Assembly: GCA_905214105.1 (NCBI GenBank)
Contig: CAJMKK010000003.1
Span: 155,364-219,363, forward strand
Length of the DNA stretch: 64,000 nucleotides
From: an uncultured bacterium
GTDB lineage: Bacteria > Actinomycetota > Coriobacteriia > Coriobacteriales > Coriobacteriaceae
Direction of reading: 5' to 3'
Position numbers and translations under genes: made by a program. Within the stretch, counting starts at the first letter, position 1, and every line of letters begins with the position of its first letter. Shown in pieces: positions 9,253 to 18,138 of this stretch. The notes under the pieces were generated by a model. That model did not search any database. It had not been told where the DNA came from and worked only from the letters and a program-made list of their open reading frames with translations.

Positions 9253-9316
9253 TAGATTCCGGTACCCTCGAATAGAGGGACCTCTAAGAGCCGGGGGATG
9301 TCCCCCGGCATTTTTA
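9253..9316 (+). ncRNA. Second copy of the two-hairpin motif, downstream of DUF3800
   Basis: Small hairpin CCCTC/GAGGG, then GC stem GCCGGGGGA (9290-9298)/TCCCCCGGC (9301-9309) and ATTTTT. Layout and spacing match 8465-8535. It may be a terminator for the gene or a second RNA element left by duplication of a cassette boundary. Confidence 0.5.
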
Positions 9317-9346
9317 TGAGTATGCAGAAAGTCTCCTCAGTCCCCC

Positions 9347-9377
9347 ATGTGACAAAGGGACTGTCCCTTTGTCACAT
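9347..9377. repeat. Perfect ATGTGACAAAGGGAC palindrome
   Basis: Fifteen-base arms (9347-9361/9363-9377) around one T. It lies five bases past the stop of the last gene of the BREX operon, where it may also stop transcription. Confidence 0.65.
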
Positions 9378-9381
9378 TCCC

Positions 9382-9573
9382 TTAGTCGTCATCGACGGCA
9401 AAGTCGCGGAGGTCGAGGCCTTCGCGTTCGGCTCGGGCTAGGAGCTCTTGAGGTGACTCGTCCTCGATATCCATCACGTCGAGCATGGCGGCCGGAAAAC
9501 CCACGCCTGCCGCACTCCCCGCGCGGTCGAGCAGGCTCTCGCGCAACTGGTCTACGTCAACTTCGATTTTCAT
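9382..9573 (-). CDS. Small acidic protein at the end of the BREX operon
   Basis: A 63-aa protein, strongly acidic (it ends in VDDD), predicted mostly helical, with a GFPAAMLDVMDIEDESPQEL core. It looks like a widespread family of small proteins seen in Firmicutes and Actinobacteria, but I cannot give it a function. The ATG has GTAGGAGG at perfect spacing, so it is very likely translated. It starts 27 bases after the stop of the 450-aa gene and is the last gene of the operon. Acidity could suit a partner- or DNA-mimic role; this is speculation. Confidence 0.7.
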   Translation of the reverse strand: MKIEVDVDQLRESLLDRAGSAAGVGFPAAMLDVMDIEDESPQELLARAEREGLDLRDFAVDDD

Positions 9574-9600
9574 GGTGAAACCTCCTACCGGGCCAGGCCC

Positions 9601-10953
9601 TTACTCACCAGCACTGAGCTCATCCACGGCAGCAACATAAGCAGCCACCTGGTTGTCGTCCATCTGCGCGGCCAGGCGCCCCACGGGCTCATCGTAGGCG
9701 AACTGTACCTTATCTATAAAGCAATCCCAAGCACGCTCGTCCACACGCACGGCTGCCTCGCAATACTGGCTGAGCTTTTTGAGTCCATACCAAAACGCAT
9801 TCACGTGGCGTGCAGGATCCTCATCCAGCACGCCATCGTAGCGACGCCCGTTAAACTCACGCATGCGTGCCACAGCAACCTTGAGCGAGTCGCCGCCGTC
9901 GGCCGAAGCCTCGTCCACAAGCTCGGGAATCGCAACCTCACTCCGAACATCGTACCTGGTAGCGCCGTCGTAATCGCCCACCAGCACGTCTTCATCAACC
10001 CGAGAATCATAGTCGAAATAGCTCGAGCCGCGGCAAATCCCATGCGGCGAACCGGCACCAAAGGCACAGAATAACCCGCCGTCGGCAACAACGCGCCTAT
10101 AGGTCTCAAACGACTTCTTAACCTGAGCGAGCAACTCGGCAAGCTCCCCGGCATCGCACCCCGTCTCGCACGTAATGCAAACAAGCCCCGGCAACGATAC
10201 CGGCTCCACCGTGCTCCCTGCAACGCGGGCAGCGCGCTCGGCCCGATACGCTTGAGCTGCCAAGCGCGCTCGCTGCGCAGCGCCACGCACATTCGCAAGC
10301 TCGCGCTCCAGCGCCACATCGCCAGCCACATCGCTCGCAAACGCGTCAGCACCCTGCGGGCCGGTCGCACTCAGCTCGGACTCAAACGTCGCCGTGATCA
10401 TGCCGGCAAGGTCCGTTGCGTCGGCGGCACAACGCAGCTGCTCCAACTGCGTGCACAGCAGATCGGCATCCAGGGGCGCGGCATCCACAACGCGCACGTC
10501 ACTCAGACGCGCCGCGCCCCGCAACACCAAAGCCCCCGCAGCATCGTACGCCGCACGAACCCTGTCCGCCGTATTGGCACGCAGCTTTACCTCGATAAAC
10601 GCAAGCGTCTGCTCCAGGCGGGCCAACAGCTCGGCCTTGTCCTCCATTCGCAAAAAGGCAGCGTAGCGCCGCTCCATCTGCAACGGGCCCACAACGCCTA
10701 CCTGCTTGCGAGCGCGCGCAAGAGAATCAAATTCAACGCGGCGTACATACCCGTCATCGGCCCGCACGGCAGACTCACGCGCAGCACGCTCGGCAGCCTC
10801 GACGCCCCCAATCACGGCCAGTAGCTCGCGGGAGCGCGCCTTGCGCAATAACTCCCCGCGATCGTACTGCTCAAGCGCCGTCTGACGCTTGGCTACCGAC
10901 TCAAAGCCAAAGAGCTCATCGAGCAGCTCACCAACAGAACGTTCTTCCGCCAT
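9601..10953 (-). CDS. Unrecognised 450-aa protein following brxL
   Basis: Not recognised as any standard BREX component. The first 240 residues are charged and Ala-rich, with long predicted helices. The middle has the Cys-bearing stretch LVCITCETGCDAGE and then an aromatic/acidic block (GICRGSSYFDYDSRVDEDV). The C-terminal 110 residues are helical. No signal peptide or membrane segment. GAGGAGG stands six bases before the ATG, 95 bases downstream of the brxL stop on the same strand, so it is probably co-transcribed with BREX. Its place suggests an accessory role. No P-loop or recognised nuclease motif was found. Confidence 0.8.
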   Translation of the reverse strand: MAEERSVGELLDELFGFESVAKRQTALEQYDRGELLRKARSRELLAVIGGVEAAERAARESAVRADDGYVRRVEFDSLARARKQVGVVGPLQMERRYAAFLRMEDKAELLARLEQTLAFIEVKLRANTADRVRAAYDAAGALVLRGAARLSDVRVVDAAPLDADLLCTQLEQLRCAADATDLAGMITATFESELSATGPQGADAFASDVAGDVALERELANVRGAAQRARLAAQAYRAERAARVAGSTVEPVSLPGLVCITCETGCDAGELAELLAQVKKSFETYRRVVADGGLFCAFGAGSPHGICRGSSYFDYDSRVDEDVLVGDYDGATRYDVRSEVAIPELVDEASADGGDSLKVAVARMREFNGRRYDGVLDEDPARHVNAFWYGLKKLSQYCEAAVRVDERAWDCFIDKVQFAYDEPVGRLAAQMDDNQVAAYVAAVDELSAGE

Positions 10954-11048
10954 GGCAAGGCCTCCTCACGCGCAGCGCGCCACCATGCCCGCGGGTCCAC
11001 GCGCACAAGACAAACGCCTTGCGCACGCAAGCCCGCACGCTCGCATCC

Positions 11049-13430
11049 CTATAGATCTAGCGCCTTCTTCGCGGCATCAACCGGGTCGCCATCCATGTAG
11101 AACACCGGGCTCAAGCCCGAGATAATCTCGGACGGCACGCTCTGCAGGCCCGCGATGGCGCTCAGCGGCAATATCACGCGCTTGGCGCCGGCGTTTTTGG
11201 CCACGCGCATAATGTCCTCGAGCCCGCGGATCTCATCCATAGAGCCCGACATGCGCAAGATTCCCGGAACCGCCAGCGCAGACATCACCGGGCGGTTGCA
11301 CGCCGCGGAGCACAGGCCCACAAACTCGGCAAGCGAGACTTCTTCGGACAGGCCCTTGCTCTGCAGGTCGTTATAGAACAGCAGGTAGTCCTTTGAGCCA
11401 ATGTGCATGCCCGGCGCCACACGGTTCGCCAGGTTCACAAAGTTGTCGAACGCGGCCTCCAGTGTATCGCGCACCGGCTTGTTAAAGGCAACGCCCTCGT
11501 GCTTAAACTTGCACTCGCCGGCGACAGCCTTGTTCTCCAGCTTGTACACGGCAACCTCGCCGCCCTGCGACCTACCCACGCCAAACACGTGACCGGACAG
11601 CAGCGGGCCATCGGGAATCAACGTATCCTCGGACTGCTCGGGCACGCGCACCACGTGCACGTCCTGCGGATTGTCAGCATCCATATAGCCCAGGTTGACG
11701 TCGATAAACTCGACGCCCGCCATAATCTTGAGCTGCTCCTTTACGCGGCGACGGCCCTCGATGGCGTAGTCCAGCAGCCAACGAACGTCGTCCTTGTCCA
11801 TAGCCTCGTCAGGGAACAGCAGCTTGGCCAGGCCGCTAAAGGACTTGCGCACGGCAATCTCGTCACGCTTGTTAAAGTCGCTGTTAAAGCGGAAGTAGCG
11901 GTCGATATGATGCGTGAAGTCCTTGCGGCGCATCTCCTTGCAAAACTCCGACAGGCAGTCGGTGATTAAGCCGTAATGCCCAGTCAGCAGGCTCGAGCGC
12001 ATCTTGGGAATCTCCCAGCCCGGCAGGTAATAGTGGATACGGTCGAAAAAGGCCGAATCGTTGTTGAACTCCGGCGGGAACGGATCAAACAGGTGCGTGG
12101 TCTTAAGGACGTTTTGCACGGTGTCGTTGATGTTGCCCTCAAAGACCATGGAGGCATCAGCGTTAATCTGGTCGCGGCCGCGCGCGTAGCTGCCACTCGC
12201 CATATAGTCCTTCATGATCTGCACGGCGTTGGTGTCCTTAAAGCGCATGCCGGCGACCTCGTCGAACGTCACGCAATCCCAATGGCCCACCAAGCCCACG
12301 CGATCGGCGCGCATGGAGTTCATGCGGCCGAACAGGTTGGCCGTGGTGGTCTGCCCGCCCGAAAGCAAAATGGCGTAGGGCGAAACCTCTTTGTAGATGT
12401 GGCTCTTGCCGGTGCCACGGGGACCAAGCTCGCACAGATTGTAGTTGCGCTCGATCAGCGGCACCATGCGCTCGATAAAGTGCAGGCGCTCCTTCTCCGA
12501 AAGCTCGCTGGGCTCATAGCCGGCAGAGCGCAGCAGCATGTTGAGCCACTCGTCGCGCGAGAAATACTGACGCTCCTCGATCATGGCGTCCAGGTCCAGG
12601 TTGGGCATCTGGATGGGCGTGAGCGACGCCACGCTAAACGGAGAGTCCTCGGGCCCGCGCTTTTTGCGCTTGGCCTTGGAGCGGCGCGGCGCATCGTCGC
12701 CAAAGACTTCCATGCCAAACTCGTCTTCCTCTTCCATGGGACGACGATACTCGATGCTCATAATGCACCAAATACCACCCTGGAGAATCTTGGAATAGTC
12801 GCGCACGTACTCGGCCGGCATCACAAACGGCTCAATGGTCAGGTTGGCAAACGACGCCACGTAGATGTCTTTGTACTCGTCGAGCTTGGCCGTCACCTTA
12901 TCGATGATGGTAAAGCGACCCAGCTCGCGGATCTTGGACTTAATGCGCTCGGACTCGTCGGGACGCACGTAGTTATCGGTGAGGATCTTGCGGATGCGCC
13001 CCAGGCCCTCCGCCACGGCGTCCTCGTCGTCGGTTGAGCAGTACATGCCCAGCAGGTACTCCAGCACAAAGGTGGGCACGTTGGCGCCGCGCTTCATAAG
13101 GGCCGTCAGGTCCTTGCGCACGATCTTGCCGCCAAAGTGCTCGAGCAGCTTACCGTCCAGCACATCCATGTCGTAACCGTCGTCCTCGGGAGCCTCGGCC
13201 GCGGCCTGGGCGTAGCCATCGGTCGAGGACTCGTCCTCGGCGGGCGCCGCAACCTCATCGGGTACCGCGGCCACCGTCGGCTCCGGGACAGGCACGGCCT
13301 CCGGAGCAGACTCGGCAGTCTCAGCCTCCGGGGCGGGCACGGCCTCCCCTGCAGGCACCGCAGCCCGCACGGGCGCATTCACATCAATCGAGGGAACTTC
13401 CCACAGATCGTCGTCATGGCTATCAAACAT
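11049..13430 (-). CDS. brxL: BREX protein BrxL (Lon-like AAA+ ATPase)
   Basis: 793-aa BrxL of type 1 BREX. The AAA+ core has Walker A GPRGTGKSH at about residue 333 and Walker B VTFDEVAG at about 387. The C-terminal part is the Lon-like S16 domain (LSGHVFGVGRSQGG through VILPLSAIAGLQSV), in which BrxL proteins are thought to lack efficient proteolysis. BrxL acts as a DNA-binding hexameric machine that blocks phage replication together with the other Brx proteins. About 100 residues of acidic Ala/Pro/Glu-rich sequence precede the usual start, making it longer than the typical 680-aa protein. The ATG at 13430 has AGGAG eight bases upstream; it begins 11 bases after the pglZ stop. Confidence 0.93.
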   Translation of the reverse strand: MFDSHDDDLWEVPSIDVNAPVRAAVPAGEAVPAPEAETAESAPEAVPVPEPTVAAVPDEVAAPAEDESSTDGYAQAAAEAPEDDGYDMDVLDGKLLEHFGGKIVRKDLTALMKRGANVPTFVLEYLLGMYCSTDDEDAVAEGLGRIRKILTDNYVRPDESERIKSKIRELGRFTIIDKVTAKLDEYKDIYVASFANLTIEPFVMPAEYVRDYSKILQGGIWCIMSIEYRRPMEEEDEFGMEVFGDDAPRRSKAKRKKRGPEDSPFSVASLTPIQMPNLDLDAMIEERQYFSRDEWLNMLLRSAGYEPSELSEKERLHFIERMVPLIERNYNLCELGPRGTGKSHIYKEVSPYAILLSGGQTTTANLFGRMNSMRADRVGLVGHWDCVTFDEVAGMRFKDTNAVQIMKDYMASGSYARGRDQINADASMVFEGNINDTVQNVLKTTHLFDPFPPEFNNDSAFFDRIHYYLPGWEIPKMRSSLLTGHYGLITDCLSEFCKEMRRKDFTHHIDRYFRFNSDFNKRDEIAVRKSFSGLAKLLFPDEAMDKDDVRWLLDYAIEGRRRVKEQLKIMAGVEFIDVNLGYMDADNPQDVHVVRVPEQSEDTLIPDGPLLSGHVFGVGRSQGGEVAVYKLENKAVAGECKFKHEGVAFNKPVRDTLEAAFDNFVNLANRVAPGMHIGSKDYLLFYNDLQSKGLSEEVSLAEFVGLCSAACNRPVMSALAVPGILRMSGSMDEIRGLEDIMRVAKNAGAKRVILPLSAIAGLQSVPSEIISGLSPVFYMDGDPVDAAKKALDL

Positions 13431-13441
13431 AGGGCACACTC

Positions 13442-16150
13442 CTAAAAACCAAAGTCAGCAACAGGGGCAAACGAAACAGCGATGGTGTACGTCTCGCGCC
13501 AAACGATCTTGCCCGTCTCGCGCTCGCGGCAGACCAGATAGTACGGACCCTTGGCCGAGAATCCATCCGCTGCATGCAACGCAAACTTGGCATGCACCAC
13601 GCGCTCCTGCGAGTTAACAGAAGTCTTGTTGGCATGCGCCTTGACCGTATCGCTCACCTCGTTGCCACTTGCATCGGTAAACACCAGCTCGTACTCGCGC
13701 GGCAAGACCTTACCTTGGGCAGGTTCTTCCTGGATCAAGTTGACCGAGAAGAGCGAGTTGGTCACTCGGCGTCCCTCACTTAGTACGCGCAGCGTCGCCG
13801 AGCGCGTGTCGACAAAGTCCTTGGAACCCGAGCGAGCACGCCAAAAACCGATAACGGGCACGCAGAGCTCCTGCAGGCTCATGCCGCCGTGGACGTAGTT
13901 GTTAGTGCCGCCGGGACGCTTGAAGTGCACGTTCTCGCGCGGGGCAAACCCCTCAAAACCGGCACCCAAACGTCCCATGTCAACATTAACAAACACCTCG
14001 CATGCCTCTACCGAAAGCTTGGCCACGGCCTCGTTGGGCACCACCAGATGACGCTTGCCGTGCATGACAGGAGCGTCAAGGAAGGGAAGGTCTGGCTTGC
14101 CGAGCATCTGACACTCGTTGAGCTCCCGACGCGTGTAGATAAAGCCGTGATCCGCCGTTATGACAACACGCGCGCCCGGGGCGTCGGTGCACACGCGGCG
14201 CGCCAACGCGGCAAGTTCCTCCACGGTGTCCGCGCAGGCATCGAAAACGTCATCCTGCGTAGCGGCCTTCTCGCCCGTGGCATCGATCTTGTTGTGGAAG
14301 AGATAGACGAGCCTGGAGTCCTTGAGCAGCGCTTTGCGCTCGGTTCCCGCCATGTTGAGGTATGCGCTCGAGCGCAAGGCGCGGGCCGTGGACTCAACGT
14401 GGGTAAGCACAGCCTCGCGCTGCGGAGTCGTCGCAGTGGGCATGCCGTCAGCCAGCACAAACGAGCCATCCGCTGCAAGCTTAAGCGCTTGGTGCGGCAG
14501 CAGCGCGGGCATACCCACCTCGGTAATGGAGGGAAAGACCGCCTGCATGCTAGAGACCTTGACGTTGCCGCCACGCTCGCGCTCGAGCAGTGCCGCAACG
14601 TCGCAGGCCACCTCATAGCGCAGCGCATCGCTCACGATAACGACCGTCGTCTTGGCAGAGCCCACAAAGGTGGGCAGCACATGCCAGTAGAACTCATCCT
14701 GCCGTGCAGGGCCATCGATGTAGCCGCAATCGGCCCACTCCCCTTGCGCAGCGGTCGCCCAGCAGGCATTGGCGTCGGCCAAGAACCAGTTGCTGTAGAG
14801 ATTCTCCGCCCAGTCCACCACAGCTCGGGCAGGCTCCTCGAGCACATCGCACTCGACGGAGCGCACCCGCAGATACGCGGTGCACATATGGCGATAGGCA
14901 GCGTCCATGGCATACCAATCGGACGTGTAGGCATCCCATACCTGCTGGGGTTGCGCCAGATGGAACCCGCCCGCATGTGCCTGCCTAAATGCGCACATAT
15001 CGGCCACAGCGGCAAGCAGGTCAAAGTAGCCCTCAACGCGACGGTACCAGCTTAGGTCGCAGCGACGCGCCGCAAAGGTGCGCGCATCCTCAACACGGTC
15101 CGCGCCCTGGGCAAACGAGCAGAACAGCTGCGAGAGCACGGCCTCATTGACGCACGGGAACACGTCAAGCGAGGCCAGCACATCGATCGGCAGAGCCTCA
15201 AACCGCACAAAGAGCCCGCGGGCATCCTCCACCAAACGACAGATCTCAAATAGGTCCTCGCTCGATGCCTGGGGATCGGCGGCCTGGTCCCACGTGCGCA
15301 CCGCCTCAAGGCAATAGGGGCCGTAGGCGGGAGCCACATAGCTTTCGAGTCCCTTGAGCGCTCCCTCGGGAAGCGCGGTAGACGCCGCTGTAAGGAGCAC
15401 ATGGGATGAAAGCATAAGCAATGAGTCACGCTCATACAGCGGTCCCTCAAACCCATAGCAGCGAAGCATAAAGGCAGAGAGCACATCGCGCACGCAGTAC
15501 TTGTCCGCCAACTCGGCCAGTGCCTCGGGACCCTCGTGCAGCAGCGTGGTCATGCAGCCGCGCAGTACAAACGCGGGCCGCGCGTCGCCCGGCTCTTTAC
15601 CGCCAAAGATCACCGTAAGGATTCCAAGCTCGATATCGGATGCGCCCGAGGCATGCGGAACACACACAGCGAACTTCGCGCAGCGGGTCTTGGCATCAAA
15701 GAACGCCTTGTGCTCGCGCAGGCTCTCGCGCACGGCGTCGATATTCTCGATACCCAGCTGATCGGCCAAAAGCGAAAGATAGTCAGCCTGGAACCGATCG
15801 GCATACAGCTCAACATCGGCAAGCCAATCGCCCTCAAGCCTGCCGCTCGGGCAACGGCGATACAGCAAGATATCGTCCGCAAGGTCATCGCGGTTGATGA
15901 GCTTCTTTACGGCAAACATGCGGCCCTCGCAGGCCTCAACAAACCGCACCGGACGCTCAAAATCACCGTGAGCGGGCATAACGCCGTCATCGGTCCCCGC
16001 GCCATCGAATCCCTCGGCAGCCAATCGCTCAAACTCAGGAGCAAACTCGCCGTCCGCATCGTGCCAAACCACCACACGGCGCGGCGCACATGAGGGCAAC
16101 GGCTGCAAAAACCGCAGCTTGAGTTGTTCTTCTACATCGATCTTGGGCAT
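13442..16150 (-). CDS. pglZ: BREX protein PglZ (alkaline-phosphatase superfamily)
   Basis: 902-aa PglZ/BrxZ. The alkaline-phosphatase-like metal-binding blocks are visible: IVSDALRYE at about residue 503 and VITADHGFIYTR at about 661. The N-terminal third is the helical region seen in type 1 PglZ (first motif VVVWHDADGEF). PglZ is essential for both host methylation and phage exclusion in studied BREX systems; its enzymatic substrate is uncertain. Start ATG 23 bases after the stop of the pglX C-terminal gene. Order and size match type 1 BREX. Confidence 0.93.
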   Translation of the reverse strand: MPKIDVEEQLKLRFLQPLPSCAPRRVVVWHDADGEFAPEFERLAAEGFDGAGTDDGVMPAHGDFERPVRFVEACEGRMFAVKKLINRDDLADDILLYRRCPSGRLEGDWLADVELYADRFQADYLSLLADQLGIENIDAVRESLREHKAFFDAKTRCAKFAVCVPHASGASDIELGILTVIFGGKEPGDARPAFVLRGCMTTLLHEGPEALAELADKYCVRDVLSAFMLRCYGFEGPLYERDSLLMLSSHVLLTAASTALPEGALKGLESYVAPAYGPYCLEAVRTWDQAADPQASSEDLFEICRLVEDARGLFVRFEALPIDVLASLDVFPCVNEAVLSQLFCSFAQGADRVEDARTFAARRCDLSWYRRVEGYFDLLAAVADMCAFRQAHAGGFHLAQPQQVWDAYTSDWYAMDAAYRHMCTAYLRVRSVECDVLEEPARAVVDWAENLYSNWFLADANACWATAAQGEWADCGYIDGPARQDEFYWHVLPTFVGSAKTTVVIVSDALRYEVACDVAALLERERGGNVKVSSMQAVFPSITEVGMPALLPHQALKLAADGSFVLADGMPTATTPQREAVLTHVESTARALRSSAYLNMAGTERKALLKDSRLVYLFHNKIDATGEKAATQDDVFDACADTVEELAALARRVCTDAPGARVVITADHGFIYTRRELNECQMLGKPDLPFLDAPVMHGKRHLVVPNEAVAKLSVEACEVFVNVDMGRLGAGFEGFAPRENVHFKRPGGTNNYVHGGMSLQELCVPVIGFWRARSGSKDFVDTRSATLRVLSEGRRVTNSLFSVNLIQEEPAQGKVLPREYELVFTDASGNEVSDTVKAHANKTSVNSQERVVHAKFALHAADGFSAKGPYYLVCRERETGKIVWRETYTIAVSFAPVADFGF

Positions 16151-16173
16151 GAATATCCTTACCGTATCTGCAG

Positions 16174-17142
16174 TTACTTAATCTTTGCCAGCACATCCTG
16201 AAACTTGGCGTAGTTGACCTTGACGCCGTCATCCAGGTCGATCTTAATCATCTGGTCTGCCAAGTGGTGCAGCTTCTCCTCGAAGGCAATAGTCTCTTTG
16301 AGCTGGTCGTTAAGCTTTTTGACGCGCTTGTCCAAGCGCACGCGCTCGCCGCGCTCGGCAGTGGCAAGGGCATCGTTGGCATAGCCGATCTGGGCACGGT
16401 AGCGCTCCTGCTGCCCATGCACATAGTCGGTGCGGATGCGAGCCAACAGATCGGACTGATAGCGATGCATGTAGACAAGGCACTTAAAGCCATTTTTCTT
16501 GCCGCTGTCAAACAGCCAGTAGATGGGGCGCTTCTTATAGGCCTGGCAGTGGTCCTTAAAGAAGTCCTTCAAAAAGTAGGCGCGGATTACCTCGCGCGAG
16601 GTACCCTTGCCGCCGAGCGCCTCGGCAATAAAGGCCAGGTTCTGCTCAAGCGTCTCCTCACCATACACGGTGCGCACAAAGTCGATAAAGTAGCGCACGA
16701 TGTCGTCGTCAAAGTACTCGTCATCGGTAATGGGCAGCACGTTGTCGCTATCGGGCATAAAGGTCACATGCGTGGGATCGGGCATCTTGGCCAGATAGTC
16801 ATCGACCGTGGCGCCCTGATCGGCCAGAATCAGCCCGTCCACATCCAGCGAATAGCGGCCAAACATGCAGCCCACGGCATAGCTTATGAGCGAGGTAATC
16901 TCATCGCGCTTAGTGCGCACGTATTTGTTGCCCTTATAGCTCTCGGGGATCTCATCGGCGGCATCAAAGATGCGCGTCACCGAAACATACTTATCCTCGA
17001 CCTCGATGGGCACCTCGCCCTCCATGTTGTAGATCTTGGCAAAGATTCGGTTGAGCTCCTCCTCGTTAGCGCGAAGCTGCTCAAACCTCTCGTTTACCTC
17101 GGCCTTGCGGGCCTCGTATTTATCTTGAAGCAAAGTGGCCAT
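16174..17142 (-). CDS. pglX: PglX C-terminal part, encoded as a separate gene
   Basis: A 322-aa protein equal to the C-terminal domain of full-length PglX. The blocks FEQLRANEEELNRIF, ISYAVGCMFGRYSLD, RAYFLKDFFKDH and KKRPIYWLFDSGKKNGF are characteristic of that part of BREX-1 PglX. The methyltransferase body is encoded separately at 18139-20655, ending exactly where this sequence would continue. Together they give 1160 residues, the normal PglX length. It has its own ATG with GAAAGG eight bases upstream, so it is expressed as a free polypeptide that probably docks onto the N-terminal part. High GC, like the rest of the operon. Confidence 0.9.
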   Translation of the reverse strand: MATLLQDKYEARKAEVNERFEQLRANEEELNRIFAKIYNMEGEVPIEVEDKYVSVTRIFDAADEIPESYKGNKYVRTKRDEITSLISYAVGCMFGRYSLDVDGLILADQGATVDDYLAKMPDPTHVTFMPDSDNVLPITDDEYFDDDIVRYFIDFVRTVYGEETLEQNLAFIAEALGGKGTSREVIRAYFLKDFFKDHCQAYKKRPIYWLFDSGKKNGFKCLVYMHRYQSDLLARIRTDYVHGQQERYRAQIGYANDALATAERGERVRLDKRVKKLNDQLKETIAFEEKLHHLADQMIKIDLDDGVKVNYAKFQDVLAKIK

Positions 17143-17318
17143 AACTACAGACCTTTCAATTTATCAATACAGTAGAAGTTAGAAAACCCGAGCCCATTCC
17201 ATCAATCAATTAACACCAAGACTCGTGAGCTGAAAAACAGCGAAAGCCTTCCGATGCTCGACCGATATCTTCAGGACAAGTCTGGCTATCAATAAATCCC
17301 ATAAGTGAGAGACGACAA

Positions 17319-17909
17319 CTACAATAAAGTCAATAAAAGATGGGACAGAAAAACGAATGCCATGATTAACGACAGAACAGTCAGGCCAGTTGATATTTTC
17401 AATCGCTTCCACATGTTGTTATGTTTCAAAAGGTAAGCCCGATAGGTAATGTTTAGGGAAGAGCAGTAGGACTTAAGCAAGTCCCGTTCCCTAATTTGCC
17501 CGCCCTCGTCGCAAGCCTCTTTGTAAGTAGTCGAATACCTATCAAATTGTTCAGAAGGAGATGCGAGTGCAATATTGCTCCTTAAAAATATTGCACTGAC
17601 AGCTATAACAAGAGCACAGCCAAGAAGACCAAGAAGAATCAAATAGACAAACAGTATTTGCCTCGTTGAAATCCCATAAACTTCCTCAAGACCTTGAATA
17701 TTTGAAATATAGTCGAGAGGTGCCAGGTACGCAACGGACAGAATCGTGATGGTAACCATAAGGTTATCAACGTAGCGATTTAAGCTATCCCCCCTCTCTT
17801 TTTCAAATTCAAGTGAGGAAAGAACAATGTCTCTCAAGTAATCGCTAATCTGCCCCTCCTTGGAGAGAGCGCTTTTATCGATGTCATGTCGCTTGTTCTT
17901 TTTGCCCAT
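17319..17909 (-). CDS. Three-helix membrane protein embedded within pglX
   Basis: A 196-aa membrane protein with no family I can name. A charged N-terminal 47 residues precede hydrophobic helices at about 48-66 and 85-109, a 60-residue polar segment, and a C-terminal helix at about 172-196. The layout is reminiscent of small pore-forming or SLATT-like defence effectors, but homology is not established. A GTG three codons upstream is possible; the ATG at 17909 is preferred because AAAGGTGA lies five bases before it. DNA is AT-rich (two sampled 60-base lines give about 38 and 42% GC) against 60% or more around it, a sign of transfer. The 176 bases after its stop, up to the pglX C-terminal gene, hold nothing recognised. 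Confidence 0.75.
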   Translation of the reverse strand: MGKKNKRHDIDKSALSKEGQISDYLRDIVLSSLEFEKERGDSLNRYVDNLMVTITILSVAYLAPLDYISNIQGLEEVYGISTRQILFVYLILLGLLGCALVIAVSAIFLRSNIALASPSEQFDRYSTTYKEACDEGGQIRERDLLKSYCSSLNITYRAYLLKHNNMWKRLKISTGLTVLSLIMAFVFLSHLLLTLL

Positions 17910-17923
17910 GAAAGTCACCTTTA

Positions 17924-18070
17924 CTACTTGGTTTTTCGATCAGGTAAACCCGCCGGTTTTTCATAAGTAAATTGCGTTAACCTTGTTATGGGTCCAGGAA
18001 TCGTGACCGGCTTCTTTGCTCCCGCCCCTTCATCTTTTCTTTTCTTGTCATCTTTCTTTTTTTCAGACAT
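17924..18070 (-). CDS. 48-aa basic peptide, first gene of the embedded cassette
   Basis: A short ORF starting ATG at 18070 and ending TAG at 17924. The first 20 residues are almost all Lys, Asp and Glu (MSEKKKDDKKRKDEG...), followed by a Pro-rich tail. Its stop lies 14 bases before the start of the membrane protein, so the two look translationally linked. No clear Shine-Dalgarno precedes it, and it follows the pglX N-terminal stop by 68 bases. Coding status is plausible but not proven; no function known. Confidence 0.45.
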   Translation of the reverse strand: MSEKKKDDKKRKDEGAGAKKPVTIPGPITRLTQFTYEKPAGLPDRKTK

Positions 18071-18138
18071 ATTTAATTTCAATCCAATCTATCCAATGAC
18101 GTTCTTTTGTTAAAGATAGGTGAGTCCTAACAAGACAG

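Noticed and set aside
11976..13037. 353-aa ORF opposite brxL
   Set aside because: Antisense shadow of the BrxL AAA+ coding region.
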